Shown piece after piece: positions 7,298 through 15,934 of a DNA stretch of 36,658 bases (its first letter is position 1; each line of letters starts with the position of its first letter). Under the pieces are notes generated by a model that did no database searches, was not told the origin of the DNA, and saw nothing but the letters and a program-made list of their open reading frames with translations. Source of the DNA: Muribaculaceae bacterium (GTDB lineage: Bacteria > Bacteroidota > Bacteroidia > Bacteroidales > Muribaculaceae). The translations under genes and the position numbers were made by a program. The DNA lies in the NCBI GenBank assembly GCA_029062005.1, contig JAIDQZ010000088.1, positions 1 through 36,658 on the forward strand, in the 5' to 3' direction.

Positions 7298-8002
7298 ATG
7301 AATGATTTTGAAAAATTTGCCGTAAAACATCTCGGCATCAACAGCAATATGCTCGACGGCTATCAGAAAGCCGTCAACCGTCAGGCAGGTGCGGTGACCG
7401 TACCCCACGCCGACTATATGAACCCGTATATTCTTGAAGAGCGCCAGCTCAACGTCACCCAGATGGATGTCTTCTCACGCCTTATGATGGACCGCATCAT
7501 CTTCCTCGGCACCCAGGTGACCGACCAGAGCGCAAACATCATCCAGGCTCAGCTTCTCTATCTTGACTCTGTGGATCCGGACAAGGATATATCACTCTAC
7601 ATCAACTCACCCGGCGGATCGGTATATGCCGGACTCGGTATCTACGACACAATGCAATATGTCAACAGCGATGTCTCTACCATATGCACCGGTATGGCTG
7701 CCTCTATGGCTGCGGTTCTCCTTGTGGCAGGAGAGAAAGGAAAACGCTTCGCGCTTCCTCATAGCCGCGTCATGATACATCAGCCCATGGGCGGAATACA
7801 GGGACAGGCATCCGACATCGAGATCACCGCACGCGAGATCTTGAAATTGAAAGATGAACTCTACCGCATAATTTCGGAACACAGCGGAATGAGTCTTGAT
7901 AAAGTTGCCGCTGACAGTGACCGAGACTACTGGATGATTGCATCGGAAGCCAAGGAATATGGCATGATCGACCGCATTCTCATCAACGAAAAGAAGAAAT
8001 AA
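7298..8002 (+). CDS. clpP: ATP-dependent Clp protease proteolytic subunit
   Basis: A 234-residue serine peptidase that forms the ClpP barrel and degrades proteins delivered by ClpX. Catalytic Ser136 lies in GMAASMA, His161 in [12 protein letters not shown], and Asp210 in SDRDYW. The oxyanion glycines are in INSPGGSV at about 103-109. The N-terminus is about 30 residues longer than E. coli ClpP, as is common in Bacteroidales. An in-frame ATG at 7262 would add 12 residues encoded by the repeated ATGCATTGTG sequence; the start at 7298 ([10 protein letters not shown]) gives a sensible N-terminus. clpX begins nine bases after the stop, so the two form an operon. Confidence 0.96.
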   Translation: MNDFEKFAVKHLGINSNMLDGYQKAVNRQAGAVTVPHADYMNPYILEERQLNVTQMDVFSRLMMDRIIFLGTQVTDQSANIIQAQLLYLDSVDPDKDISLYINSPGGSVYAGLGIYDTMQYVNSDVSTICTGMAASMAAVLLVAGEKGKRFALPHSRVMIHQPMGGIQGQASDIEITAREILKLKDELYRIISEHSGMSLDKVAADSDRDYWMIASEAKEYGMIDRILINEKKK

Positions 8003-8011
8003 TCCATAAAA

Positions 8012-9271
8012 ATGGCAAAGAAAACACAGGGATCAGGTCTGCAATGCGCCATGTGCGGAGTTCTTGACTCGGATGCAAATCCGGTAGTGGAGATCATGCC
8101 GGGACTTGCCCTTTGCTCAGACTGCGTCTCTTATATAGAGACGACCGCTCAGGCTGAACTTGCACAGAGGGCTTCTGCAAAGCCAAAGAAAAAAGGACGC
8201 AATTCCATCCCGAAACCGAAGGAAATCAAGGAGTTTCTGGACCAATATATTATCGGTCAGGACGAAGCCAAGAAATATATGTCGGTGGCAGTCTACAACC
8301 ATTACAAACGTATCCAGCGCCTCGATGAAGGGAAGCAGGATGCAGAGGATGTAGACATTGAAAAGTCAAATGTAATTCTTGTCGGGCCCACAGGTACCGG
8401 GAAGACCTTGCTTGCCAAGACTATAGCAAAACTTCTTGACGTTCCGTTCACGATCGTTGACGCCACAGTCCTCACTGAAGCAGGATATGTAGGCGAGGAT
8501 ATCGAATCTCTACTTACAAGGCTCCTCCAGGCTTGCGATTATGACGTGAAGAAAGCCGAACGGGGCATTGTGTTTATTGATGAGATCGACAAGATAGCTC
8601 GCAAGAGCGACAACCCGTCGATCACCCGCGACGTGAGCGGAGAAGGAGTTCAGCAGGGGCTGCTTAAGCTGCTCGAAGGATCTACCGTGCTGGTGCCACC
8701 TAATGGAGGCAGAAAGCATCCGGAACAGAAGATGATCCCGGTGGATACGAAAAATATCCTTTTCGTATGTGGAGGCGCGTTTGACGGCATTGAAAGAAAA
8801 ATCGCCGCCCGACTCAACACCCACACCGTAGGCTACGGACAAAACAGCAGTGATGCCAAGAAAAAGCGTGAAAACCTGATGCGATACGTAATGCCACAGG
8901 ATCTCAAGTCATTCGGACTCATTCCGGAGATCATCGGCCGTCTTCCGGTGCTTACAGCTCTTGATCCCCTTGACCGCGAAGCATTGCGGAGGATTCTTGT
9001 GGAACCCAAAAATGCAATCATTCGCCAGTACAAGAAGCTATTCGAAATGGACGGTGTGGAACTCGACTTCACAGATGAAGCACTTGACACCATTGTGGAC
9101 AAGGCTATAGAGTATAAGCTCGGTGCCCGCGGACTGCGCAGTATCGTGGAGACCGTCATGGTAGATGCAATGTATGAGGTCCCTTCATCAAAGACAAAGA
9201 AATTCGAAGTCACCGCCCAATACGTGCTCGACAAGCTATCGCAGAATCCGGGTCTCAATCAGGCAGACTGA
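8012..9271 (+). CDS. clpX: ATP-dependent Clp protease ATP-binding subunit ClpX
   Basis: A 419-residue AAA+ unfoldase. The N-terminal zinc-binding domain has Cys12, Cys15, Cys35 and Cys38. Walker A is GPTGTGKT at about 125-132 and Walker B is VFIDEIDK. The pore loop GYVGED and the RKH substrate loop (GGRKHPEQ) are present. The C-terminal small domain ends with [13 protein letters not shown], containing sensor 2. The loop that docks on ClpP, IGF in E. coli, reads VGY here (THTVGYGQ). Nine bases separate it from clpP, and a strong terminator follows. The length is normal. Confidence 0.96.
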   Translation: MAKKTQGSGLQCAMCGVLDSDANPVVEIMPGLALCSDCVSYIETTAQAELAQRASAKPKKKGRNSIPKPKEIKEFLDQYIIGQDEAKKYMSVAVYNHYKRIQRLDEGKQDAEDVDIEKSNVILVGPTGTGKTLLAKTIAKLLDVPFTIVDATVLTEAGYVGEDIESLLTRLLQACDYDVKKAERGIVFIDEIDKIARKSDNPSITRDVSGEGVQQGLLKLLEGSTVLVPPNGGRKHPEQKMIPVDTKNILFVCGGAFDGIERKIAARLNTHTVGYGQNSSDAKKKRENLMRYVMPQDLKSFGLIPEIIGRLPVLTALDPLDREALRRILVEPKNAIIRQYKKLFEMDGVELDFTDEALDTIVDKAIEYKLGARGLRSIVETVMVDAMYEVPSSKTKKFEVTAQYVLDKLSQNPGLNQAD

Positions 9272-9314
9272 TGAATTTTTTACTTTAATACAATTTTCGA
9301 ATAAATAATCCGTT

Positions 9315-9351
9315 AAAAAAGGAGGAAGACTGATAGCTTCCTCCTTTTTTT
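9315..9351 (+). terminator. Intrinsic terminator after clpX
   Basis: AAAAAAGGAGGAAG at 9315-9328 pairs with CTTCCTCCTTTTTT at 9337-9350 over a short loop, continuing into T at 9351. This is a textbook terminator that ends the clpP-clpX unit. It also argues against a translation start at 9350 for the next gene. Confidence 0.92.
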
Positions 9352-9388
9352 GTTTTTACCACTTCGGTTTTTATCATTTTTGACAACA

Positions 9389-11326
9389 ATGAACAGAAAG
9401 CATATCGCTGCAATAGCTCTTTTTGCCTCATGCGCATTCGGCGCGGCGGCAAAAGATGAGGTGATCATGACGGTCAACGGCGTGGAGGTGCCGCGCTCAG
9501 AGTTTGAATACCTTTATCACAAAAACCAGCAACAGCAAGTGGATCCGCAGTCTCTTGAGGAATACGCAGAGATGTTTAAGGTCTATAAGCTTAAAGTTGC
9601 CGATGCCCTTGATCAGAGACTCGACACTCTTCCATCTTTCCGTCAGGAAATGGAGCAATACAAGGCAGATCTCGCCACACCTTACACCACAGACTCTCTC
9701 TATCTCAATACCCTCGTCAATGAAGCCTTCGACAGAAGCCGCGAGGAAGTAGAATCATTCCACATCATGCTTTTAAAGGGCGACAATTTAACAGATCAGA
9801 AAATTGCCCGCCAGAAAGCGGACTCTATCCTCAACCTGCTAAAAAACGGGGGGGATTTCGCAGAAATCGCAGCTCAGAACTCCGTAGACCGTGGAAGCAA
9901 CAATAATGGCGGACGCATCGGATATATTGTTTCCGGCAGATTCCCCTATGCTTTTGAAAAGGCGGCGTTCTCCCTGAAACCCGGCGAAATATCAGAAATC
10001 GTTGAGTCTCCGCAAGGCTACCATATCTTGAAAGGTGGCGACAGGCGACCTGCGAGGGGAAGTGTCTTTGTAGAGCACATCATGAAAATGGTGCCACCGA
10101 CAGCCACTGCAGAACAGCAGGCGGCAGCCAAGGCAAGCATTGACAGCATATACAATGCTGTGTCGGCAGATCCTTCTAAATTCGAGGACCTTGCCCGCGA
10201 ACTCAGCGATGACAAGGGATCAGGCAGACAGGGCGGTAAACTCAGCTGGTTCGGAGCCGGCATGATGGTGGAGCCTTTCGATTCAGCTTCCTTCGCACTT
10301 CAGATCAACGAGATATCCAGACCGGTGAGAAGCCAATACGGATGGCACGTCATCCGCAAGCTCGATGCAAAAGGACCTGCAACCCTTGAGGAAATGAAGC
10401 CAATGCTGCTCAAAAGGATAGGTAATGCCCAGGACGACAGGTACAGCCTTGTGGAAAAGAATCTTATCGAAAAACTTGCCAAGAAACATAAAGGGATCCT
10501 TAATCAAAAGAACATCGATGCCTTATGCAGTGATGTGGTGGTGAATGGACTCGACAGCGCATGGTATGCCGGTGCTCTTGATGTCTCCGGAACAGGAGCG
10601 CTCGAAATTGCAAAAATCGGCAAAAGGAACATTTCACTTGCAGAATGGGCCGCTTCGGTCAGACCTGTAGTCATTCCAGACGGGGACGTGGCTGCAAGCG
10701 AACTGAGAAGATATATCTCCCAATATTTCGAAAATCAGCTAAAGTCAACCGAATATGACTGGCTGTATGCTAATGAGCCGGACTACAAGAATCTGCTCAA
10801 TGAATACCGCGAGGGTTCGCTTCTTTACGAAGCCAGCCTACGCGAAGTTTGGGACAAGGCATCCAAGGATAACGACGGGCTCAACAGCTATTTCAATGCT
10901 CACCGCGCCGACTACACATGGACAAAGCCCCACGTGAAAGGGATTCTCGTCCAGGCTATCAACGACTCGGTAGCCGATGCCGTCCGTACAGCCTTGAAGG
11001 ATGTATCCGACGACAACAGTCTCAAAGCGGTACGCAAGCAATTTACCGGAAAGGCATCTATGGAGCGCATCCTCATGGAAGAGGGACAGAACGCTATGAT
11101 CGACAACCTGATGTTCGGAGGCGACCCGGTAAAACCCAACAATAAGAAATACACCGTATATTTCATCTATGATCCCAGATTGCTCGACAATCCCGAAGTC
11201 ATGACCGATGTCAAGAGCCTTGTCACAAGCGACTACCAGAATCAGCTTGAAAGCGATTGGGTAGAGAAACTGAAAGCACGCTATCCTGTAAAAATCAATG
11301 AAAAGGTATTGAAAAAAGTCAAGTGA
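9389..11326 (+). CDS. Exported peptidylprolyl isomerase with two parvulin domains
   Basis: A 645-residue periplasmic folding catalyst. It has a signal peptide at residues 1-21 (Lys-His, hydrophobic core, AFGAAA). A SurA/PpiD-type N-terminal helical region covers about 22-120. Two parvulin rotamase domains follow: about 122-216, ending GYHILKGG, and about 225-326, ending YGWHVIRKLD. Both contain the G-G-x-x-G-(Y/W) strand. The remaining 320 residues are a C-terminal extension with no motif I recognise. A start at 9350 would overlap the terminator and mask the signal peptide, so the ATG at 9389 is preferred. It is followed by its own terminator and then by the SurA operon, which suggests a shared role in outer-membrane protein assembly. 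Confidence 0.9.
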   Translation: MNRKHIAAIALFASCAFGAAAKDEVIMTVNGVEVPRSEFEYLYHKNQQQQVDPQSLEEYAEMFKVYKLKVADALDQRLDTLPSFRQEMEQYKADLATPYTTDSLYLNTLVNEAFDRSREEVESFHIMLLKGDNLTDQKIARQKADSILNLLKNGGDFAEIAAQNSVDRGSNNNGGRIGYIVSGRFPYAFEKAAFSLKPGEISEIVESPQGYHILKGGDRRPARGSVFVEHIMKMVPPTATAEQQAAAKASIDSIYNAVSADPSKFEDLARELSDDKGSGRQGGKLSWFGAGMMVEPFDSASFALQINEISRPVRSQYGWHVIRKLDAKGPATLEEMKPMLLKRIGNAQDDRYSLVEKNLIEKLAKKHKGILNQKNIDALCSDVVVNGLDSAWYAGALDVSGTGALEIAKIGKRNISLAEWAASVRPVVIPDGDVAASELRRYISQYFENQLKSTEYDWLYANEPDYKNLLNEYREGSLLYEASLREVWDKASKDNDGLNSYFNAHRADYTWTKPHVKGILVQAINDSVADAVRTALKDVSDDNSLKAVRKQFTGKASMERILMEEGQNAMIDNLMFGGDPVKPNNKKYTVYFIYDPRLLDNPEVMTDVKSLVTSDYQNQLESDWVEKLKARYPVKINEKVLKKVK

Positions 11327-11367
11327 CAAGTTACAGACACTGACATATTCTCACACATAAAGAAACA

Positions 11368-11395
11368 GAAACCCCGGGAACACTTCCGGGGTTTC
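11368..11395 (+). terminator. Hairpin terminator
   Basis: GAAACCCCGG at 11368-11377 and CCGGGGTTTC at 11386-11395 form a perfect 10-bp GC-rich stem with an 8-base loop. Only a short T-rich tail follows. It separates the PPIase gene from the promoter of the next operon. Confidence 0.8.
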
Positions 11396-11415
11396 CGCTT
11401 ATTATGCACAAACAG

Positions 11416-11446
11416 TTGCATAGATGGGATTTTTTTTGTAATTTTG
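11416..11446 (+). promoter_or_regulatory. Promoter of the lipoprotein-surA-ostA-mutL operon
   Basis: TTG at 11416-11418, 20 bases, then TAATTTTG at 11439-11446: a full Bacteroidota match. The ATG at 11454 is seven bases past the box, so the leader would be only about 1-5 nt. Confidence 0.78.
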
Positions 11447-11453
11447 CTCATTG

Positions 11454-12326
11454 ATGAGAAAAAGTGCATTGATAATTGTTGGCAGCCTGAGTATTGCTGT
11501 AGGTTGTGGTAGTGGCGGCAACGACACGACTGTGACCGATAGCGATATAGTGGCTCAATACAGGGACTCAGTCCTTCTGCTCCCCGACATAATAAAGCAA
11601 CTGCCATCGGGAATTTCGGAGGCTGACAGCGCAGCCCTCATCAAAAAAATCACCGACCGGTGGATAGAAGGACTTCTCATTGAGGATCTCGCTGCCGGAC
11701 AGATCGATGATATGGACCGGATTGACGCCCTCACTGACATGTACCGACGCAGCCTGATAGCAGATTCCTACCGTAGGAAAATGAGGCAGAACGGGGTGCA
11801 GCCTGTCGACATGAACAAAGTCAGAAACTACTATAAAACTCATCTTGACGAACTCAAGCTTGAGCGTCCGATAGTGAAAGGGCTCTATATCAGGCTTCCG
11901 TCTTCATCCCGACACCTTGACGACATAAGGATATGGATGAAGAACGCCGACCCCTCATCATACGATGAGCTTGAAAACACAGGCAGAAGAGAAGCCACCG
12001 GATTCAGTTATTTCGCCGACAGATGGATCGATTTTGACATTATTGCCGGTGAGATTCCATATAAGTTCGGCGATGCCGACAAGTTTATTGAAGAGACAAA
12101 AGATTTTGAGACAGAACTCAACGGCACAATATATATACTTCATCTCACCGACTACAGGAAAACCGGCGAGACAATTCCGGAAGAATATGCTGTGCCCCTC
12201 ATAGAAGACAGAATGTCGGCACAAAATCTGGCGGAATATGAGGCAGGACTTATCAAGGCCCTAAGGAAATCCGCAATAGAAAACAATATATTGAAAGAAG
12301 GCACTTATTTCAGAGAACAAAGATGA
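11454..12326 (+). CDS. Putative SurA-related lipoprotein
   Basis: A 290-residue protein. The N-terminus MRKSALIIVGSLSIAVGC looks like a lipoprotein signal with Cys18 as the lipidated residue; the lipobox AVGC is slightly off consensus. The body is helical and charged and resembles SurA-type chaperone regions (DRWIEGLLIEDLA; KVRNYYKTHLDELK). I see no recognisable parvulin catalytic domain. A TTG one codon upstream is in frame, but the ATG at 11454 is the natural start. Its last four bases overlap the start of surA (ATGA at 12323), so the two are translationally coupled. An accessory outer-membrane protein chaperone is the most likely role, by inference from context. Confidence 0.8.
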   Translation: MRKSALIIVGSLSIAVGCGSGGNDTTVTDSDIVAQYRDSVLLLPDIIKQLPSGISEADSAALIKKITDRWIEGLLIEDLAAGQIDDMDRIDALTDMYRRSLIADSYRRKMRQNGVQPVDMNKVRNYYKTHLDELKLERPIVKGLYIRLPSSSRHLDDIRIWMKNADPSSYDELENTGRREATGFSYFADRWIDFDIIAGEIPYKFGDADKFIEETKDFETELNGTIYILHLTDYRKTGETIPEEYAVPLIEDRMSAQNLAEYEAGLIKALRKSAIENNILKEGTYFREQR

Positions 12327-13717
12327 AAAAGACATTGGCTATAGGACTTACATGCCTGTCAGCTATCTCAATCGGGATACTGGCTGACGCATCACCGAAA
12401 GATGGTCCGAAAAAAAACGTAATTGATGAAGTTGCTTGGATCGTAGGAGACAACGCTATATATAAATCTGAAATAGAAGAAGAATATGCTCAGATGCGCG
12501 GTCAGGGCATCAGTCCGGGCGGCGATCCGTATTGTGTGATTCCCGAGAATCTTGCAGTAGAGAAGCTATACCTTCATCAAGGCAAGCTTGACACGATCGA
12601 GGCTCCGCTCAATCAATTGTCGAGCCGTGTCGACATGCAGATGAATTATTTCATCAACGGTCTGGGAAGCAAGGAAAAGGTGGAGGAATATTTCCGTAAG
12701 CCCTGGAACATGCTCCGCGAGGAGATTCTTGAAAAAATGAAGACAAACTACATCATGGAGCAAGTGCAGTCCAATCTCACAAAGAATGTCAAGGCGACTC
12801 CGAATGATGTGAAGAAATATTTCGCAAAACTGCCTGACGACAGCATTCCATATGTGCCCATGCAGGTAGAGGTCCAGATCCTCCAGCTTAATCCGATCAT
12901 TCCCAAGCAGGAAATTGAAGATGTCAAGGCAAGGCTGCGCGACTATACCGAACGGGTCAACTCAGGCGAGACTCCATTCTCCACACTCGCCATCATGTAT
13001 AGCCAGGATCCGGGAAGCGCCATGAAAGGCGGTGAACTCGGATATGCCAATAAATCGGCATACGTGCCCGAATTTGCAAATGTCGCATTCAATCTGAACG
13101 ATCCTAAAAAAGTAAGCCGCATTGTAGAGACTGAATATGGCTTCCATATCATCCAGCTTATAGACAGGAAAGGAGAGCAGGTCAACGTGCGCCACATACT
13201 TCTGAAGCCACACGTAAGCGACAAGGACCTTCGCGACGCCACAATGCGTCTCGACTCTATAAGGAAAGAGATTGCAGCCGGAACGGTAAGTTTTGAAGAA
13301 TGCGCGCGCATGATAAGCCAGGATAAGGATTCACGCAACAACAAGGGAATCATGATCAACAGCAATGAGGATAGCGAGCGATTTGGCACCACACGCTTTG
13401 AAATGCAGGATCTACCCCCTGAAATCGCTCAGAAAATCGAACATATGCAGCCGGGCGAGATGAGCCAGCCTTTTGTGATGACCGGAAATAAAAATCAGGA
13501 GGTAGCCGTACTGGTAAAGCTTCATGAAAGGATACCGGGACATAAGGCAAGTCTATCTGAAGACTACAATATGCTGAAAAATATGTATGAAAGACATGCG
13601 AAGGAGAAAATCATAAAAGCCTGGGTCGAACAGAAAATCAAAGACACATATGTGCATATATCCGACGGGTGGAACAATTGCGAGTTCCGCTACGAAGGAT
13701 GGGAGAAAGAGAAATAA
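12323..13717 (+). CDS. surA: SurA-type periplasmic peptidylprolyl isomerase
   Basis: A 464-residue periplasmic chaperone that escorts outer-membrane proteins. It has a signal peptide at about 1-24 (LTCLSAISIGILADA), then the SurA N-terminal segment IDEVAWIVGDNAIYKSEIEEE at about 34-54. A first parvulin domain spans about 182-280, with GGELGYANKSAYVPEF and GFHIIQLID. A second spans about 288-400, beginning VRHILLKP. The C-terminal helix packs in the family as in E. coli SurA. It starts in a four-base overlap with the lipoprotein gene, and its stop is directly followed by the ATG of the OstA-like gene. The arrangement ties it to envelope assembly. Confidence 0.92.
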   Translation: MKKTLAIGLTCLSAISIGILADASPKDGPKKNVIDEVAWIVGDNAIYKSEIEEEYAQMRGQGISPGGDPYCVIPENLAVEKLYLHQGKLDTIEAPLNQLSSRVDMQMNYFINGLGSKEKVEEYFRKPWNMLREEILEKMKTNYIMEQVQSNLTKNVKATPNDVKKYFAKLPDDSIPYVPMQVEVQILQLNPIIPKQEIEDVKARLRDYTERVNSGETPFSTLAIMYSQDPGSAMKGGELGYANKSAYVPEFANVAFNLNDPKKVSRIVETEYGFHIIQLIDRKGEQVNVRHILLKPHVSDKDLRDATMRLDSIRKEIAAGTVSFEECARMISQDKDSRNNKGIMINSNEDSERFGTTRFEMQDLPPEIAQKIEHMQPGEMSQPFVMTGNKNQEVAVLVKLHERIPGHKASLSEDYNMLKNMYERHAKEKIIKAWVEQKIKDTYVHISDGWNNCEFRYEGWEKEK

Positions 13718-15931
13718 ATGACTCGGTATCAAAAGGGATTTCTACTCGTCATTGGGTTTATATCACTGATGTTTTTCGGTGATATAGTCTTCAGTGCGTA
13801 TGCACAGCAGGTCAAGCGCAATGCCGAGCGGAAGAAAGAGGAGACATACACGCGGCCTGCGCCGACCAAGCCGATCAAACCAGTCATTCCATCTGAAAAC
13901 AGATATAGGAACGATAAGGTGTTTCTTGAATATGCCGACAGCCTTTATAAGATGCAGGCATGGAATGACACTACTGAAAAACAGATAGTCACGGGCAACG
14001 TGAAATTCCGTCAGGGCTCCCTTTGGATGTTCTGTGACTCAGCATACTATTATCCAGAAATCAATTCCCTCGATGCTTTCGGACATATAAGGATGGAGCA
14101 GGGCGACACCCTGTTCGTATATGCCGACCAATTGTTTTACAATGGGGATGCCCGACTCGCAAAACTCACCAACGGCCCCAGCGAACCAAAAGTAAAACTT
14201 AAGGATCCTACGGGAGAACTTCTTACGGACACGCTCGACTATGATGTGGATCTTGAAATTGGATTTTATGGCTGCGGAGGGCTGCTGAGAGACGATGTCA
14301 ATACACTTACATCGACATTCGGACAATACAACAGCCGGACAAAGGATGCCGAATTTTTCTATGATGTGGAACTCGTCAACCATAAGGATAATTTTTCCTT
14401 GCTCAGCGACACCCTTTATTACAACACCTCGACCCACATAGCACAGATAGACAGTCCGACAGACATTTACGGCCCCAATGACACCATATTCACGAGCAAA
14501 GGCTGGTATAACACACAGATGGGCAACCTTGAGATGATCCACAGGTCTACCATTATCCACAAGGACTCGCTCGGACGAGCAACCGTGCTTGAAGGAGACT
14601 CCATAGTCTACGACAACAACACACGCGTCAGCCGTGCTTATCAGTATCGCGATCTTGCCAAACTCGGACAACCCACGGTAATAACCGACACTGCTAACAA
14701 AATCATACTTATAAGTGGATTCGGAATGTACAATGACTCCACAAAAGAGGCTTTTGCCACAGACTATCCCCTCCTTAAGGAATACTCCAGACCTGACACT
14801 CTCTTCCTCAGAGCCGACACTATTTTCACCTATATACTTCAAGACACAATCAGGGAGCCGAAATTCTATCCTGAATTATTCGTGAAGCAACCGTTCAATG
14901 CCGATAGTTTTGAATATCTTGAACTGAATGTTGTTGATGAAGACCTTCTTGTACCTATTACTGAAAGCGAAATGAAGGGATTGATGAAATCCATGCTTGA
15001 AGTTATAAGGAAAGCTCATACGGAACTGCCCGAAGAAACTGTCGGAGAAAACATCGTATCGGTTTCCGACAGCATTAATATTGATATGGAGTCGGACAAT
15101 AACGTGTCGGTTTCCGACAGCATTCAAATTGAAACTGACAGTATCGTGTCGGTTTCCGACAGCATTCATATGGAGTCGGACAGCATAGGCTCGTTGCGTG
15201 ACAGACATGGCATATCAGACACAGAAGAATTTAAGCCTCAGCCGTCAGCAACTTTGAAAGGGAAAGATTCAGATCCGGAGATTGAGATGATCATTAAGGA
15301 GATACGCGACTACCATGTAGCGAAGGCCTATCCAAGAGCCCGGTTCTTCAATCAGGATCTGCAGGGAGTCGCGGACACGCTTGAATTCTATGAAAATGAT
15401 TCCCTGATGTTCATGAAAAGAAAACCTGTGGTTTGGAGTGGAGAACGCCAGGTCAACGGTGAAGAGATAATCGTGCATTTCAATGACTCAACCGCCGACC
15501 ATGCTTTATTGCCCAAATCCGGATTTATGGCGGAACACGTAGATGAAGACTTCTACAACCAGCTTGCAGGAAAAAAGATGGAGGCATGGTTTGAAGACAA
15601 CTACCTGAAGCGTCTATATGTTGACGGCAATGTTCAGGTGATAATGCTTCCAATGGAAAACGACTCATCCTTCAATAAACTTGTGGATGCAGAAAGCAGC
15701 TACATGACTGTCGACATGAAAGACCGCCAGATGGAAAAGATAAAGATGTGGCCGGAAGTGACAGGAAACACCACTCCCCTCTTTCTCGTCAAAAAGTCGC
15801 AGAAATATCTTCCGGGATTCCTATGGCTTGACGCTATACGCCCGAAACGAGTCATGATCGACGGTGTGCTACGCTGGGAAGACGAACTCGGTGAAGTTCC
15901 TGAAGAACTCGATATGTATTTTAATAATTAA
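13718..15931 (+). CDS. OstA-like (LptA/LptD-N-like) envelope protein
   Basis: A 737-residue protein. An N-terminal hydrophobic segment at about 7-28 is a signal peptide or anchor. From about 70 to 420 it repeats beta-strand units of the OstA/LptA type (VTGNVKFRQGSLWMFCDSAYYYPE; DALGY-like ADSLYY segments, with many DTL/DTLFV steps), the fold that shuttles lipopolysaccharide across the periplasm. Residues 447-483 are a Ser/Asp-rich repeat insert. OstA-like strands resume at about 540-690 (ADTLEFYENDSLMFM; DGNVQVIMLP). Its ATG directly abuts the surA stop and mutL starts three bases after its own stop. An LPS-transport role is inference from the fold and neighbours. Confidence 0.85.
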   Translation: MTRYQKGFLLVIGFISLMFFGDIVFSAYAQQVKRNAERKKEETYTRPAPTKPIKPVIPSENRYRNDKVFLEYADSLYKMQAWNDTTEKQIVTGNVKFRQGSLWMFCDSAYYYPEINSLDAFGHIRMEQGDTLFVYADQLFYNGDARLAKLTNGPSEPKVKLKDPTGELLTDTLDYDVDLEIGFYGCGGLLRDDVNTLTSTFGQYNSRTKDAEFFYDVELVNHKDNFSLLSDTLYYNTSTHIAQIDSPTDIYGPNDTIFTSKGWYNTQMGNLEMIHRSTIIHKDSLGRATVLEGDSIVYDNNTRVSRAYQYRDLAKLGQPTVITDTANKIILISGFGMYNDSTKEAFATDYPLLKEYSRPDTLFLRADTIFTYILQDTIREPKFYPELFVKQPFNADSFEYLELNVVDEDLLVPITESEMKGLMKSMLEVIRKAHTELPEETVGENIVSVSDSINIDMESDNNVSVSDSIQIETDSIVSVSDSIHMESDSIGSLRDRHGISDTEEFKPQPSATLKGKDSDPEIEMIIKEIRDYHVAKAYPRARFFNQDLQGVADTLEFYENDSLMFMKRKPVVWSGERQVNGEEIIVHFNDSTADHALLPKSGFMAEHVDEDFYNQLAGKKMEAWFEDNYLKRLYVDGNVQVIMLPMENDSSFNKLVDAESSYMTVDMKDRQMEKIKMWPEVTGNTTPLFLVKKSQKYLPGFLWLDAIRPKRVMIDGVLRWEDELGEVPEELDMYFNN
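15057..15166 (+). repeat. Coding repeat (VSVSDSI) inside the OstA-like gene
   Basis: The sequence TCGGTTTCCGACAGCATT occurs at 15059, 15107 and 15149, spaced 48 and 42 bases apart, so the frame is kept. Each copy encodes VSVSDSI and has the small palindrome GTCGGTTTCCGAC or its close match. The encoded Ser/Asp-rich linker separates two OstA-like regions. Near-identity at DNA level suggests recent duplication. Confidence 0.85.
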
Positions 15932-15934
15932 GGA

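Noticed and set aside
14039..14842. Minus-strand 267-residue frame
   Set aside because: It is opposite the OstA-like gene, which is firmly placed in an operon; no domain is visible.
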